Below, piece after piece: positions 25,928-35,557 of a stretch of 64,000 nt of DNA (its first letter is position 1; each line of letters begins with the position of its first letter). The stretch is taken from contig JAFSOC010000016.1 of the NCBI GenBank assembly GCA_017447185.1, forward strand, positions 1 to 64,000, in the 5' to 3' direction. The notes under the pieces are model-generated. The model made no database searches. It saw nothing but the letters and a program-made list of their open reading frames with translations, and was not told the DNA's origin. Origin of the DNA: Clostridia bacterium (GTDB lineage Bacteria > Bacillota > Clostridia > Christensenellales > Aristaeellaceae). The position numbers were made by a program, and so were the translations under genes.

Positions 25928-26278
25928 GTGGATTATTCATCGACGTACAGGCTCGCGCAGGATATCCGCGAGAGCGAGGAGTACAAAACCTATCATGAGC
26001 TGAAGGACTCCGTGATGGGGGATGAAACGACGGCCGCACTGATCAAGGAATACCGGAAACTGCAGATGACGATCCAGATGGCCGCTGTCAGCGGACAGGC
26101 CGCGGATACGGAGGATATGCAGCGCTTCTCCGGCATTTCCACGCTGCTGTTTTCCAAGCAGGAGGTCAGCAATTTCCTGCTGGCCGAGATGCGGCTGCAG
26201 CAGATGATGGCTGATATTTTCAAGATCGTGACGGAAGCCGCCGATGTGGATATCTCCATTCCCGGATTAGAGGGGTAA
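25928..26278 (+). CDS. YlbF/YmcA family protein
   Basis: A small alpha-helical cytoplasmic protein of 116 residues in the Com_YlbF family. In Bacillus subtilis, YlbF and its paralogues form a complex that modulates RNase Y activity, competence and sporulation. Visible: the LAQDIRESEEYKTYHELKDSV start typical of the family and long amphipathic helices. GTG start behind AAGGAGGCGG. Its stop lies 3 bp before the mltG start, so the two are co-translated. Placement right after RNase J is consistent with an RNA-decay role but is not proof. Confidence 0.85.
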   Translation: MDYSSTYRLAQDIRESEEYKTYHELKDSVMGDETTAALIKEYRKLQMTIQMAAVSGQAADTEDMQRFSGISTLLFSKQEVSNFLLAEMRLQQMMADIFKIVTEAADVDISIPGLEG

Positions 26279-26281
26279 GCA

Positions 26282-27463
26282 TTGAAGGATACGAAGGAAT
26301 ACACGTATCGGAGCATACGTGACGAGCGCCAGTACAGCTTTTCCTGGTACAACGGCCTGTGGAAGGTCCTGCGGCCGGTGCTGGTGACAGTTACGGTGCT
26401 GGTACTGGTGACGGGAATCTGCATGACCGTATGGAACAAGCTGTACGGTGAGTTTGCTGCGCCCGTGGACACGAATAACGGTACGGAGTATGTCTTCGAG
26501 ATTACTTCCGGCCAGAGCCTGAACCGGGTTTCGGCCAACCTGGAGGACGCGGGGCTGATCCGCAACAAAACCATTTTCAAATATTACTGCGACTTTGCCG
26601 GCATGGGCCAGAAGATCCAGGTCGGCACCTATACGCTGCGCAAGGATATGACCATCCAGGAGATTGCGGAGCAACTGACCGCCGGCGACGGCAACCCGCT
26701 GGTGCGGAACCTGACGCTGATCCCCGGCGAGACCGTGGAGGATTTTGCGGCCAAGCTGGTGAAAAACGGCGTGTTCGAAAACGCGGACTATTTCCTGGAG
26801 CTGTGCCGGACCGGTACGGCATTCAAGGATTATTACTATATCGCGGACGTGCTTTCCGGCGGGAATGCGGCGGCCCGCAAATATGTGCTGGAAGGTTACC
26901 TGGCGCCGAACACCTATGAGGTCTATACCAACGCGACGGAGGAGGAAATCATCCGGAAGCTGCTGAGCCAGACGGAAGCCGCCTTCCCGGAGGATTACCA
27001 GGACCAGGCGGAAGCCCTGGGCATGAGCATGGATGAAATCCTGACCCTGGCCAGCCTGATCGAGAAGGAAGCCAAGGAATCGGACTTTGCCCGGGTCAGC
27101 GCGGTGTTCCACAACCGCCTGAAGGCCGGCATGAAGCTGGAGAGCGACGTAACGATCCATTACATCACCGGCATCCGCAGGATGGCGCTGACGGAATCGG
27201 ACCTGAAGCAGAACAGTCCCTACAATACCTACCAGAACCGGGGACTTCCGCCGGGGCCGATCTGCAATCCTTCCCCCAAGGCGATCCGGGCGGCCCTCTA
27301 TCCGGACGAAACCCTGACAGCCGGGAAGTACCTGTACTTCTGCGCCAAGGAGCCGGAAAGCGGGGAACTCTACTTCTCCCGGACACTGGAAGAGCATGAG
27401 CGCGCTGTGGCGGTCTATTCGCCGCTGTGGCAGAAGTACGATCAGACCAGGGGATTGGAATGA
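26282..27463 (+). CDS. mltG: Endolytic murein transglycosylase MltG
   Basis: Cleaves nascent glycan strands at the membrane, setting strand length in peptidoglycan synthesis. 393 residues: a short cytoplasmic N-terminus, one transmembrane helix (about 36-57), a LysM-like region (YVFEITSGQSLNRVSANLEDAGLIRN) and the YceG catalytic domain with the Glu motif LASLIEKEAK and the following VFHNRLKAGMKLESD, then YNTY..GLPPGPICNPS. TTG start behind GAGGGG overlapping the ylbF stop. It overlaps the downstream U32 gene by 4 bp (ATGA), as in the B. subtilis mltG-yrr neighbourhood. Confidence 0.93.
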   Translation: MKDTKEYTYRSIRDERQYSFSWYNGLWKVLRPVLVTVTVLVLVTGICMTVWNKLYGEFAAPVDTNNGTEYVFEITSGQSLNRVSANLEDAGLIRNKTIFKYYCDFAGMGQKIQVGTYTLRKDMTIQEIAEQLTAGDGNPLVRNLTLIPGETVEDFAAKLVKNGVFENADYFLELCRTGTAFKDYYYIADVLSGGNAAARKYVLEGYLAPNTYEVYTNATEEEIIRKLLSQTEAAFPEDYQDQAEALGMSMDEILTLASLIEKEAKESDFARVSAVFHNRLKAGMKLESDVTIHYITGIRRMALTESDLKQNSPYNTYQNRGLPPGPICNPSPKAIRAALYPDETLTAGKYLYFCAKEPESGELYFSRTLEEHERAVAVYSPLWQKYDQTRGLE

Positions 27464-28692
27464 TGAAGATACCGGAGCTGCTGTGCCCGGCCGGAAGCCG
27501 CGAATCGCTGGAGGCGGCGCTGCATTTCGGCGCGGATGCTGTATACGGCGGAATGAAACAGTACGGGCTGCGGGCGTATGCCGGCACCTTTGACGGAGAC
27601 GGGCTGCGGGACGCAGTCCGCCTTGCGCATGACGCGAATGCCCGGTTTTATGTAACCATGAACATCTATCCCTTTGACGACGAGCTGGAGGGATTCCTGG
27701 AAGCCGCCCGGAATGCGGAAGCGGCCGGGGTGGACGCGGTGATCGTCAGCGATCCCGGGGCCATCCGCCTGCTGCGCAGGGAGGTGCCGGGGCTGCCGGT
27801 GCACGTCAGCACCCAGGCAAACACCGTGAATACGCCGGCGGTTGAAATGTACCGGGAAATGGGCTGCGAGCGGGTGATCCTGGCCCGGGAAGTCAGCCTG
27901 GAACGGATCCGGAAGATGAAGCAGGCGCTGGGGGACAGCATCCAGCTGGAAACCTTTGTGCACGGCGCCAGCTGCATGGCCTACTCCGGCCGGTGCATGC
28001 TGTCCGCCTACCTGACGGGGCGGAGCGGCAACCGGGGAGAATGCGCCCAGCCCTGCCGGTGGCAGTACGCGGTTATGGAGGAGAAACGGCCCGGGGAATA
28101 TTTCCCGGTGGCGGAGGACGAGCGGGGAACCTACCTGTTTTCCGCCCGGGACCTGTGCCTGATGCCAATCCTGCCGGACCTGTGCGCGGCCGGCGTATCC
28201 AGCCTGAAGATCGAAGGCCGGATGAAGACGGAATATTATGTGGCGGTGGTGACCGGCGCGTACCGGCGGGCGCTGGACCTGCTCACGGAAAGCCGGGAGG
28301 CCTTTGACCGGGAGCTGCCGGAGCTGATGCAGGAATTGCAGTGTGCCAGCCACCGGGACAGCGATACGGGATTCCTCCTGGGGAATCCGGAAACGCCCGG
28401 GGAGGCGGAGGGCTTCCACCAGGAGCGGGAATACACCGCACGGGTGCTGGGAAAGGACGAAGCCACCGGGAAAACGCGGCTGCTGCTGAAGAACCGCTTT
28501 TTCGCCGGGGAAACGCTGGAGCTCATGACGCCGGAAGGCGTGCGGCCGGTGACGGCCTCCCGGCTGATCCGGGAGAAGACCGGCGAGGAACTGGATACGC
28601 TGGGTATCGCAGGGGAAACGATCCTGATGGATCTGCCTGCCTGCAGCGCGGGGGATATCCTGCGCGGACCGGTGCGGAACCACCGGAAATAA
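27460..28692 (+). CDS. U32 family protein, probable tRNA uridine hydroxylase
   Basis: 410 residues of the peptidase U32 family. Family members with mltG synteny in Firmicutes (TrhP/YrrO type) take part in prephenate-dependent 5-hydroxyuridine formation at tRNA position 34 rather than proteolysis. Visible: ELLCPAGSRESLEAALHFGADAVYGG compatible start, STQANTVN, and the cysteine cluster CMAYSGRCMLSAY...GECAQPCRW (around residues 170-205) expected to hold an Fe-S cluster. It ends with a small beta-barrel domain. The start is the ATG overlapping the mltG stop; a second ATG follows. Assignment to TrhP is inferred from context. Confidence 0.82.
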   Translation: MMKIPELLCPAGSRESLEAALHFGADAVYGGMKQYGLRAYAGTFDGDGLRDAVRLAHDANARFYVTMNIYPFDDELEGFLEAARNAEAAGVDAVIVSDPGAIRLLRREVPGLPVHVSTQANTVNTPAVEMYREMGCERVILAREVSLERIRKMKQALGDSIQLETFVHGASCMAYSGRCMLSAYLTGRSGNRGECAQPCRWQYAVMEEKRPGEYFPVAEDERGTYLFSARDLCLMPILPDLCAAGVSSLKIEGRMKTEYYVAVVTGAYRRALDLLTESREAFDRELPELMQELQCASHRDSDTGFLLGNPETPGEAEGFHQEREYTARVLGKDEATGKTRLLLKNRFFAGETLELMTPEGVRPVTASRLIREKTGEELDTLGIAGETILMDLPACSAGDILRGPVRNHRK

Positions 28693-28708
28693 GGAACAGG
28701 GGAAGAAC

Positions 28709-30454
28709 ATGGCCAGACTGAAGAGATACGAGCTGTATGAAGGGGACGGGGAGATCATTCCCGAAGAGTACACGCCCCCGGAAGAGCGGGAAAAGAAGGA
28801 GCCGGAGAGGAAGCCTGTGCGGAATCCGGCCCAGCAGCCGCGGAACCGCTATTTCGCCCGGAATGAAGACGACGGGCTGGGCACGGTTTCGCCGCTGTTT
28901 GACGATTTTGACCGCTTCAACAACCAGCGCGATCCGGATGAACGGAAAATGGTAAAAAAGAAGCCGCCGAAGCACTACAACGGCGGTTGGATCGCGACGA
29001 TTGTGGTCTGCCTGGTGCTCCTGGTGGGCCTGGCGGTGCTGATGGTTCCCCAGCTGACCGGTGTCCGCTACAAGTTCCTGCCGAATATCGGCTTCATGAA
29101 CGGAACGATCATTTCCCTGGACGCGAAGCGGGAAGAGATCCACGACAAATGCCGGGACGAGATCTACACGGACCGGATTTACCAGGGCATCTATATCGAC
29201 AATATCCACGTGGGCGGCATGACCCGGGACCAGGCCGTCCGGACCCTGGAGGAAGCCAACGGGGCGGTGGACGCCTCCTTTGACCTGGTGGTTTCCATCG
29301 GCAACGAAAGCTGGCATGTGAACAGCGAACGGGTGCCTATCTCCCGGAATACCCGGGAAGTGGTGGACAAGGCCTGGGCCTTCGGCCGGAGCAATTCCTC
29401 CGCCAACCGGGGCAGCGGCCGGACGCCCTTTGAGGAGCGAGTGAGTAATGCGACGGATCTGCGCGCCTACCCGCAGACCTATGTGACGAAACAGGATTAC
29501 GACCACCAGGCCCTGCGAAACCTGACGGACGGCATCGTGAACTATGTGGATCGGGAGCCGGTGAACAGCCAGGTGGAAAGCTTCAACTTCTCCACAAAGA
29601 CCTTCACCTTCACGGAGGACCGCCCCGGGGCCAAGGTGGACCCGGAAGACCTGTATACCCGGCTGACAACGCTCCTGGACAGCGGCGTGACCAATACCAC
29701 GGTGCGGGTGGTGCCGCAGCGGATTGAGGCGGAGAAGACGAAAGCGGAGCTGATGAACCAGTTTGGCCTGATTTCCGCCTATACCACGAATACCACCAAC
29801 AACAAGAACCGGAACACCAATATCCAGCTGAGCGCCGCGGCCATCAACGGCATCACGGTGCTGCCGGGGGAGATCTTCTCCTTCAACGGGGCCACCGGCG
29901 AACGGACGGCTGAAAAGGGCTACAAGGAAGCCGCGGCCATCTCCGGCGGACAGAGCAAGGACGAGATCGGCGGCGGCGTCTGCCAGACCAGCTCCACCCT
30001 GTTCAACGCGGTGGCGCGGGCGGACCTGGAGATTATCGAGCGCAATCCCCATGCCTGGCCGTCGAACTATGTGGAGAAGGGCTTTGACGCCACGGTGAAC
30101 TGGCCGGGGCTGGACTTCAAATTCCGGAACAACACGGAGTGGCCGATCTTCATCATCGCCGGATACAGCAAGCAGAAGGTGACCGTGAATATCTACGGTA
30201 TGAGCCTGGGGGCCGGCGTAAAGATTGACCTGGAAAGCGACGTGGTCCGCACCATCGACCAGCCGGAAGGCATCAATTATGTGCTCAATACGAACCTGGC
30301 GCCGGGGGAGAGCAAGAAGACCATTACCGGGCGCAAGGGATACGAGGTGCAGACCTGGAAGGTCTGGTATCAGGGGAACAAGGAGATCAAACGGGAGATC
30401 CTGTTCAAGACCACTTACAAGGCTTATCAGGAGACGGTGGAGTACAATAACTGA
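28709..30454 (+). CDS. VanW-family membrane protein
   Basis: 581 residues. A charged Pro-rich cytoplasmic N-terminus (about 1-90, many E/R/P and KKKPPK) precedes one transmembrane helix (about 94-115). Then come a peptidoglycan-binding-4 type domain (about 150-370) and a VanW domain (about 370-480; LPGEIFSFNGATGERTAEKG, GGGVCQTSSTLFNA), followed by a G5-like tail. Members occur near cell-wall genes but their activity is not established. It ends the ylbF-mltG-U32 operon, with a shared terminator after it. ATG behind AACAGGGGAAG. Confidence 0.85.
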   Translation: MARLKRYELYEGDGEIIPEEYTPPEEREKKEPERKPVRNPAQQPRNRYFARNEDDGLGTVSPLFDDFDRFNNQRDPDERKMVKKKPPKHYNGGWIATIVVCLVLLVGLAVLMVPQLTGVRYKFLPNIGFMNGTIISLDAKREEIHDKCRDEIYTDRIYQGIYIDNIHVGGMTRDQAVRTLEEANGAVDASFDLVVSIGNESWHVNSERVPISRNTREVVDKAWAFGRSNSSANRGSGRTPFEERVSNATDLRAYPQTYVTKQDYDHQALRNLTDGIVNYVDREPVNSQVESFNFSTKTFTFTEDRPGAKVDPEDLYTRLTTLLDSGVTNTTVRVVPQRIEAEKTKAELMNQFGLISAYTTNTTNNKNRNTNIQLSAAAINGITVLPGEIFSFNGATGERTAEKGYKEAAAISGGQSKDEIGGGVCQTSSTLFNAVARADLEIIERNPHAWPSNYVEKGFDATVNWPGLDFKFRNNTEWPIFIIAGYSKQKVTVNIYGMSLGAGVKIDLESDVVRTIDQPEGINYVLNTNLAPGESKKTITGRKGYEVQTWKVWYQGNKEIKREILFKTTYKAYQETVEYNN

Positions 30455-30485
30455 AAAAAGGCACCCGAGGGTGCCTTTTTCAGTT
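30449..30485. terminator. Bidirectional terminator between VanW and murG
   Basis: AACTGAAAAA-GGCACCC (from 30449) and GGGTGCCTTTTTCAGTT (30469-30485) form a long perfect stem with a GAG loop. It serves the convergent genes, whose stop codons (30452-30454 and 30484-30486) both lie in or next to the stem. Confidence 0.93.
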
Positions 30486-31554
30486 ATTTCTTTTTCTGCA
30501 CTTCTTCTATCAATTCGAGAACCCGATTTGTTCCGTCGGCGGGCGGGGCATTCCGCAGGGCTTCTTTGAGGATATCACGGTCGGACCAGGTCTTTTGGAT
30601 GGCTTCCGTGAGGGTTTCCTCGGTCATGTTTTCCTGCAGGAGGACCCGGCAGAGGCCGCGCTTTTCCAGGCTTTGGGCGTTGAGGATCTGGTCGCCCCGG
30701 CTGGCGCCCTTCGGATAGGGAATCAGCAGCATCGGCCGGCCGAGGGCCTGGAATTCACACAGGGCGTTGGCGCCGGCGCGGCTGAGTACCAGGTCGGTGC
30801 AGGCCAGCACATCCGACAGATCCGCATCCAGGAATTCGATCTGGCGGTAGCCGGGCGTCCCTTCCAGCGCAGCGTCCAGGTTGCCCTTGCCGCAGATGTG
30901 TGCCACGTCAAAGTCTTTGGTCAGGGCGGGGAGACACTTGCGCAGGCAGGCGTTCACGCTCTGGGCGCCGGAGGAGCCGCCCATCATGAGCAGCACCGGC
31001 TTGCTTCCGTCAAAGCCCAGCAGGGACAGGCCCTTTTCCCGGGAACCGGTGAAAAGCTCCGGCCGCAGGGGCGTCCCGGTCATTTCCGCTTTCTTTCCCA
31101 GCGCTTCGGCGCATTCGGGGAAGGTGGTGGCAAAGCGCTTCGCAAAGGGCTTGCACAGCTTGTTGGCCAGGCCGGGGGTCAGGTCGCTTTCATGGCAGAG
31201 GACGGGAATCCGGTGCAGCCAGGCACCGCAGACCACGGGCACCGCTACGAAGCCGCCCTTGGAGAAGACCACATCCGGCTTCAGCTTGCCCATCAGGTGG
31301 GCGGACTGGAAGGCACCGGCCACGACCCGGAAGGGGTCGGTGAAATTCTGCCAGGAGAAATAGCGGCGCAGCTTGCCGCTTTTGACCGCGTGATAGGTGA
31401 TGCCGGGCACGGAACGCATTTTCGGGGCTTCCATGCCGTTTTCCGTGCCGATATAGTGAATGTCGTATCCTTTTTCCTGCAGGCGGGGAATCAGCGCCAG
31501 ATGGGGCGTTACATGGCCCAGGGTGCCGCCGCCGGTGAGTACGATCCGTTTCAA
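30484..31554 (-). CDS. murG: UDP-GlcNAc undecaprenol-PP-MurNAc-pentapeptide transferase
   Basis: Adds GlcNAc to lipid I, forming lipid II on the inner membrane face. About 356 residues, GT28 fold. Visible: N-terminal loop TGGGTLGHVTPHLALIP (the TGGGTxGHVTP variant seen in one Firmicute MurG branch), SKGGFVAVPV, MMGGSSGAQSVN and the donor-site SRAGANALCEFQALGRPMLL. A likely start is TTG at 31552-31554, 8 nt after AAAGGAAG; the adjacent TTG at 31555-31557 is possible, while the upstream in-frame ATG at 31591 lies before the ribosome binding site. It is isolated from any dcw cluster. Confidence 0.9.
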   Translation of the reverse strand: MKRIVLTGGGTLGHVTPHLALIPRLQEKGYDIHYIGTENGMEAPKMRSVPGITYHAVKSGKLRRYFSWQNFTDPFRVVAGAFQSAHLMGKLKPDVVFSKGGFVAVPVVCGAWLHRIPVLCHESDLTPGLANKLCKPFAKRFATTFPECAEALGKKAEMTGTPLRPELFTGSREKGLSLLGFDGSKPVLLMMGGSSGAQSVNACLRKCLPALTKDFDVAHICGKGNLDAALEGTPGYRQIEFLDADLSDVLACTDLVLSRAGANALCEFQALGRPMLLIPYPKGASRGDQILNAQSLEKRGLCRVLLQENMTEETLTEAIQKTWSDRDILKEALRNAPPADGTNRVLELIEEVQKKK

Positions 31555-31627
31555 CAATGCCACTTCCTTTATGCTCCGCTTCCGGATGCGCAATATGATT
31601 AAATTCTCCGGATGGCAGGCCGATTCC

Positions 31628-31656
31628 TTGTCAAGGTTTCCGGAATATGGTATAAT
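31628..31656 (+). promoter_or_regulatory. Promoter of tRNA-Leu
   Basis: TTGTCA (31628-31633) and a perfect TATAAT (31651-31656) with 17-bp spacing, 11 bp before the tRNA. Confidence 0.85.
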
Positions 31657-31667
31657 CCCTCCTGCGC

Positions 31668-31750
<83 letters not shown>

Positions 31751-31751
31751 C

Positions 31752-31784
31752 GAAAAAAGACCTGAATGATCAGGTCTTTTTTCA
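31752..31784. terminator. Terminator shared by tRNA-Leu and Re-citrate synthase
   Basis: GAAAAAAGACCTGA (31752-31765) pairs with TCAGGTCTTTTTTC around a 4-nt ATGA loop. Poly-A and poly-T on either side make it usable in both directions. The citrate synthase stop lies 8 bp beyond it. Confidence 0.93.
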
Positions 31785-31791
31785 TTTCGGT

Positions 31792-33186
31792 TTATTTGCT
31801 GCGGTGGAAGAGCAGGCGCTCGTAGCGCTCCACGTTGGCCCGGCGGACCATAACTTCCAGTTCTTCGTCGCCCATGACGGTGTTGCGGCCTTCGGCGTAC
31901 AGCGCATCCACCCAGGTGCGGATTTCCAGCACCAGGGGATCGCCCTTTTCGATCATATCGTCGCCGGTGAGGCGGAAGTAGGAATTGATCCAGTGGGCGA
32001 TGGAGGCGGTGCCGCCGCGGCTGTCCACGGCCACGGAGGCCGGACGGTTCAGGATCTTCGCGGTATCGAAGATGTTGTAGATCTCCTCGTCCTTCAGCAT
32101 GCCGTCGGCATGGATGCCGGCGCGGGTCACGTTGAAGTGGCGGCCGACGAAGGGCTGGCGGGGGCTGATTTCAATGCCGATTTCCCGCTCCATGAAGTCC
32201 GCGATCTCGGTGATGGCGGTCAGGTCCATGCCATTGGTCTCGCCGCGGAGGGATTCGTATTCGATGGCCATGGCTTCCAGCGGGCAGTTGCCGGTGCGCT
32301 CGCCGATACCCAGCAGGCTGCAGTTGATGCTGGAGCAGCCGTAGAGCCAGGCGGTGGCGGCGTTGGAAACCACCTTGTAGAAGTCGTTATGGCCATGCCA
32401 CTCCAGCAGGGAGGAGGGCACATCCGCGTAATGCCGCAGGCCGTAGATGATGCCGGGGACGCTGCGGGGCAGGGCCGCGCCGGGATAGCTGACGCCGTAG
32501 CCCATGGTGTCGCAGGCACGGATCTTGATGGGGGTACCGCTTTCCTTGAAGAGCTTCATAAGCTCGGTGGCAAAGGGAACCACGAAACCGTAGAAATCCG
32601 CCCGGGTGATATCCTCAAAGTGGCAGCGGGGACGGATGCCGTAGCTCAGTGCGGTCTTCACGATGCCCAGGTACTTGTCCATTGCCTGCGCGCGGGTCAG
32701 GTGCATCTTGTTGAAAATATGGTAGTCGCTGCAGGAAACCAGGATGCCGGTCTCCCGGACGCCCGCCTGCTTTACCAGCTCAAAATCCTTCTCGTTGGCC
32801 CGGATCCAGGTGGTGATTTCCGGATAGTGGAGCCCCGCGTCCTGGCAGAGGTGGAGGGCCTTCTGGTCGTTGGCGGTGTAGAGGAAGAACTCGCTCTGGC
32901 GGATCATGCCGTTGGGGCCGCCCAGGCGGGCCATCAGCTTATAGAGATGCAGGATCTGTTCGGGCGTAAACGGGCTTACAGACTGCTGCCCGTCCCGGAA
33001 CGTGGTATCAGTCATCCAGATCTGGTCAGGCATCTGCATGGGCACGTGACGCATGTTAAACGCGACCTTCGGCACATGGGAGTAGTCATAGATCTCCCGG
33101 TAGAGGTTCGGTTCCTCCACATCCTGCAGGGTGTATTGGTATTTGGCCTGCATCAGCAGGTTGGTTGTCTTGTCAAAACTCAGCAT
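31792..33186 (-). CDS. (Re)-citrate synthase
   Basis: Condenses oxaloacetate and acetyl-CoA to citrate with Re-face stereochemistry. It is unrelated to normal GltA and belongs to the DRE-TIM metallolyase family (isopropylmalate/homocitrate synthase-like). 464 residues. Landmarks: WMTDTTFRDGQQS, RQSEFFLYTANDQKAL, CHFEDITRADFYGF, EWHGHNDFYK (metal HxH), LLGIGERTGNCPLEAM. These agree with the Clostridium kluyveri-type Re-citrate synthase group rather than LeuA or NifV. It lies 33 bp after the aspartate aminotransferase gene, probably one operon. No gltA, aconitase or isocitrate dehydrogenase is in view. Confidence 0.88.
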   Translation of the reverse strand: MLSFDKTTNLLMQAKYQYTLQDVEEPNLYREIYDYSHVPKVAFNMRHVPMQMPDQIWMTDTTFRDGQQSVSPFTPEQILHLYKLMARLGGPNGMIRQSEFFLYTANDQKALHLCQDAGLHYPEITTWIRANEKDFELVKQAGVRETGILVSCSDYHIFNKMHLTRAQAMDKYLGIVKTALSYGIRPRCHFEDITRADFYGFVVPFATELMKLFKESGTPIKIRACDTMGYGVSYPGAALPRSVPGIIYGLRHYADVPSSLLEWHGHNDFYKVVSNAATAWLYGCSSINCSLLGIGERTGNCPLEAMAIEYESLRGETNGMDLTAITEIADFMEREIGIEISPRQPFVGRHFNVTRAGIHADGMLKDEEIYNIFDTAKILNRPASVAVDSRGGTASIAHWINSYFRLTGDDMIEKGDPLVLEIRTWVDALYAEGRNTVMGDEELEVMVRRANVERYERLLFHRSK

Positions 33187-33219
33187 GAATCCGGCTCCTT
33201 TGCCATTCGTTGATGGTGA

Positions 33220-34419
<1,200 letters not shown>

Positions 34420-34453
34420 GGGAAAAACCCTCCATTCATATGCGAATGTCCGT

Positions 34454-34482
34454 ATTATAACGGGGGCAGGGGGAAAAGGCAA
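34454..34482 (-). promoter_or_regulatory. Promoter for aminotransferase/Re-citrate synthase operon
   Basis: On the minus strand TTGCCT (34477-34482) and TATAAT (34454-34459) are spaced 17 bp, 35 bp upstream of the ATG. Confidence 0.78.
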
Positions 34483-34492
34483 GGAGAAAACG

Positions 34493-34532
34493 AAAATAGT
34501 GCATTTTTTGAATGAATAAAATGCACTATTTT
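34493..34532. repeat. 15-bp perfect inverted repeat
   Basis: AAAATAGTGCATTTT (34493-34507) and AAAATGCACTATTTT (34518-34532) are exact reverse complements with a 10-nt loop. It lies 58 bp after the DUF975 stop and 11 bp upstream of the aminotransferase -35 box. It could be a weak AT-rich bidirectional terminator or a protein-binding site. Confidence 0.8.
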
Positions 34533-34590
34533 CCCAATTGGCCGTTATATGCAGGTCAAAAATGCAATAAGTGAATAAAAACTTGCAAAA

Positions 34591-35493
34591 TCACATTTCT
34601 TCCGGTACCTGCTGCGCCGGCGCGAGGCGGAGGGCCTCATAGAAGACGGCCTGCGTCGCCAGCATATATACGCTCAGGAACAGGCCGCCCAGCATCTGGA
34701 TCACCAGGGCGACGACGGTCCCGACCATGCCCTCCAGCATGGCGGAGGCAAAGGAGATCAGCAGGAACAGCAGCACAAAGCTGAGCAGCAGGGTCATCAG
34801 CACCATCCGGCGGCCCTTCATCATTTCCCGGCTGCGGCGTGCGCAGGAGAGCACCCGCTCTCCGGGCTCATCCGCCAGGATGAAATCTGCCTGGGCGTAA
34901 TACAGGTAACCCATGATGCCGAGCACCATCATGACCATCATACCGAAATACATCAGGTTCATGCTCCAGGCAGCTGCGCCGGCCAGCTCTGCGCCCGTCT
35001 TGCCCCTGGCGTTCAGGGTGGGAATCAGCGACAGCAGGGAAACCGCCAGGCCGGGCAGCGTCCACAGGAAGATCTTCCATACGAGGAACAGCCGCAGCCC
35101 GATGCCCTTATGCAGGATCTTCAGGCGGCTGAAGACGGCGGAAACCGGCTCCTCCTGTCCGCGGATCCGGTCCAGCATCCAGTGGTTCATGCCCATGGAA
35201 AGCGCCGGCGTGACCAGCCAGACCAACACCGTGAGACCGGTGATGACCAGAATCCCGGTTTCCGAGAACAGCTTCATGATGTCGTCCTGCAGCGAATTCA
35301 TGGCAATCTGGCTGGAATAGGCGCGGATCATGAGCTCCTGGGCCCGGGCCAGCGGGTCGTTATGGGTGAAGGCGGCCACGCCCTGCACCAGCAGGGAAGG
35401 CAGGTTCACGATCAGAGCGATCAGCAGCGCGGTCTGCCAGTGCTGTTTAAGCGCTGCGCGGGCTTTGGCCTTGAAGGCGGCGGAAAAAAACAT
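34591..35493 (-). CDS. DUF975 family membrane protein
   Basis: 300 residues, polytopic, with about five to six hydrophobic segments (for example around LLIALIVNLPSLLVQG, GILVITGLTVLVWLV, LFLVWKIFLWTLPGLAVSL and VLMTLLLSFVLLFLLI). It begins with the AAFKAKARAALKQHWQTA pattern of the DUF975 family, whose function is unknown. Start is the ATG at 35491-35493 behind AAGGAGA. It lies 64 bp after the foldase gene, separated by a strong terminator, so it may depend on readthrough or a weak promoter. Confidence 0.8.
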   Translation of the reverse strand: MFFSAAFKAKARAALKQHWQTALLIALIVNLPSLLVQGVAAFTHNDPLARAQELMIRAYSSQIAMNSLQDDIMKLFSETGILVITGLTVLVWLVTPALSMGMNHWMLDRIRGQEEPVSAVFSRLKILHKGIGLRLFLVWKIFLWTLPGLAVSLLSLIPTLNARGKTGAELAGAAAWSMNLMYFGMMVMMVLGIMGYLYYAQADFILADEPGERVLSCARRSREMMKGRRMVLMTLLLSFVLLFLLISFASAMLEGMVGTVVALVIQMLGGLFLSVYMLATQAVFYEALRLAPAQQVPEEM

Positions 35494-35512
35494 GTTGCAG
35501 TCTCCTTCATAC

Positions 35513-35546
35513 AAAAAAGGGGGACGCCGCGCGCGGCATCCCTCCC
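35513..35546 (-). terminator. Terminator after the foldase gene
   Basis: On the minus strand GGGATGCCGCG and CGGCGTCCC form a GC-rich stem followed by a run of T residues (A-run at 35513-35518). It separates the parvulin gene from the DUF975 gene. Confidence 0.85.
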
Positions 35547-35557
35547 GGAAGTACAGG

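Noticed and set aside
26282-28692. U32 gene as a secreted collagenase-type protease
   Set aside because: It has no signal peptide, a conserved Cys cluster and mltG synteny, all of which fit the tRNA-modifying group better.
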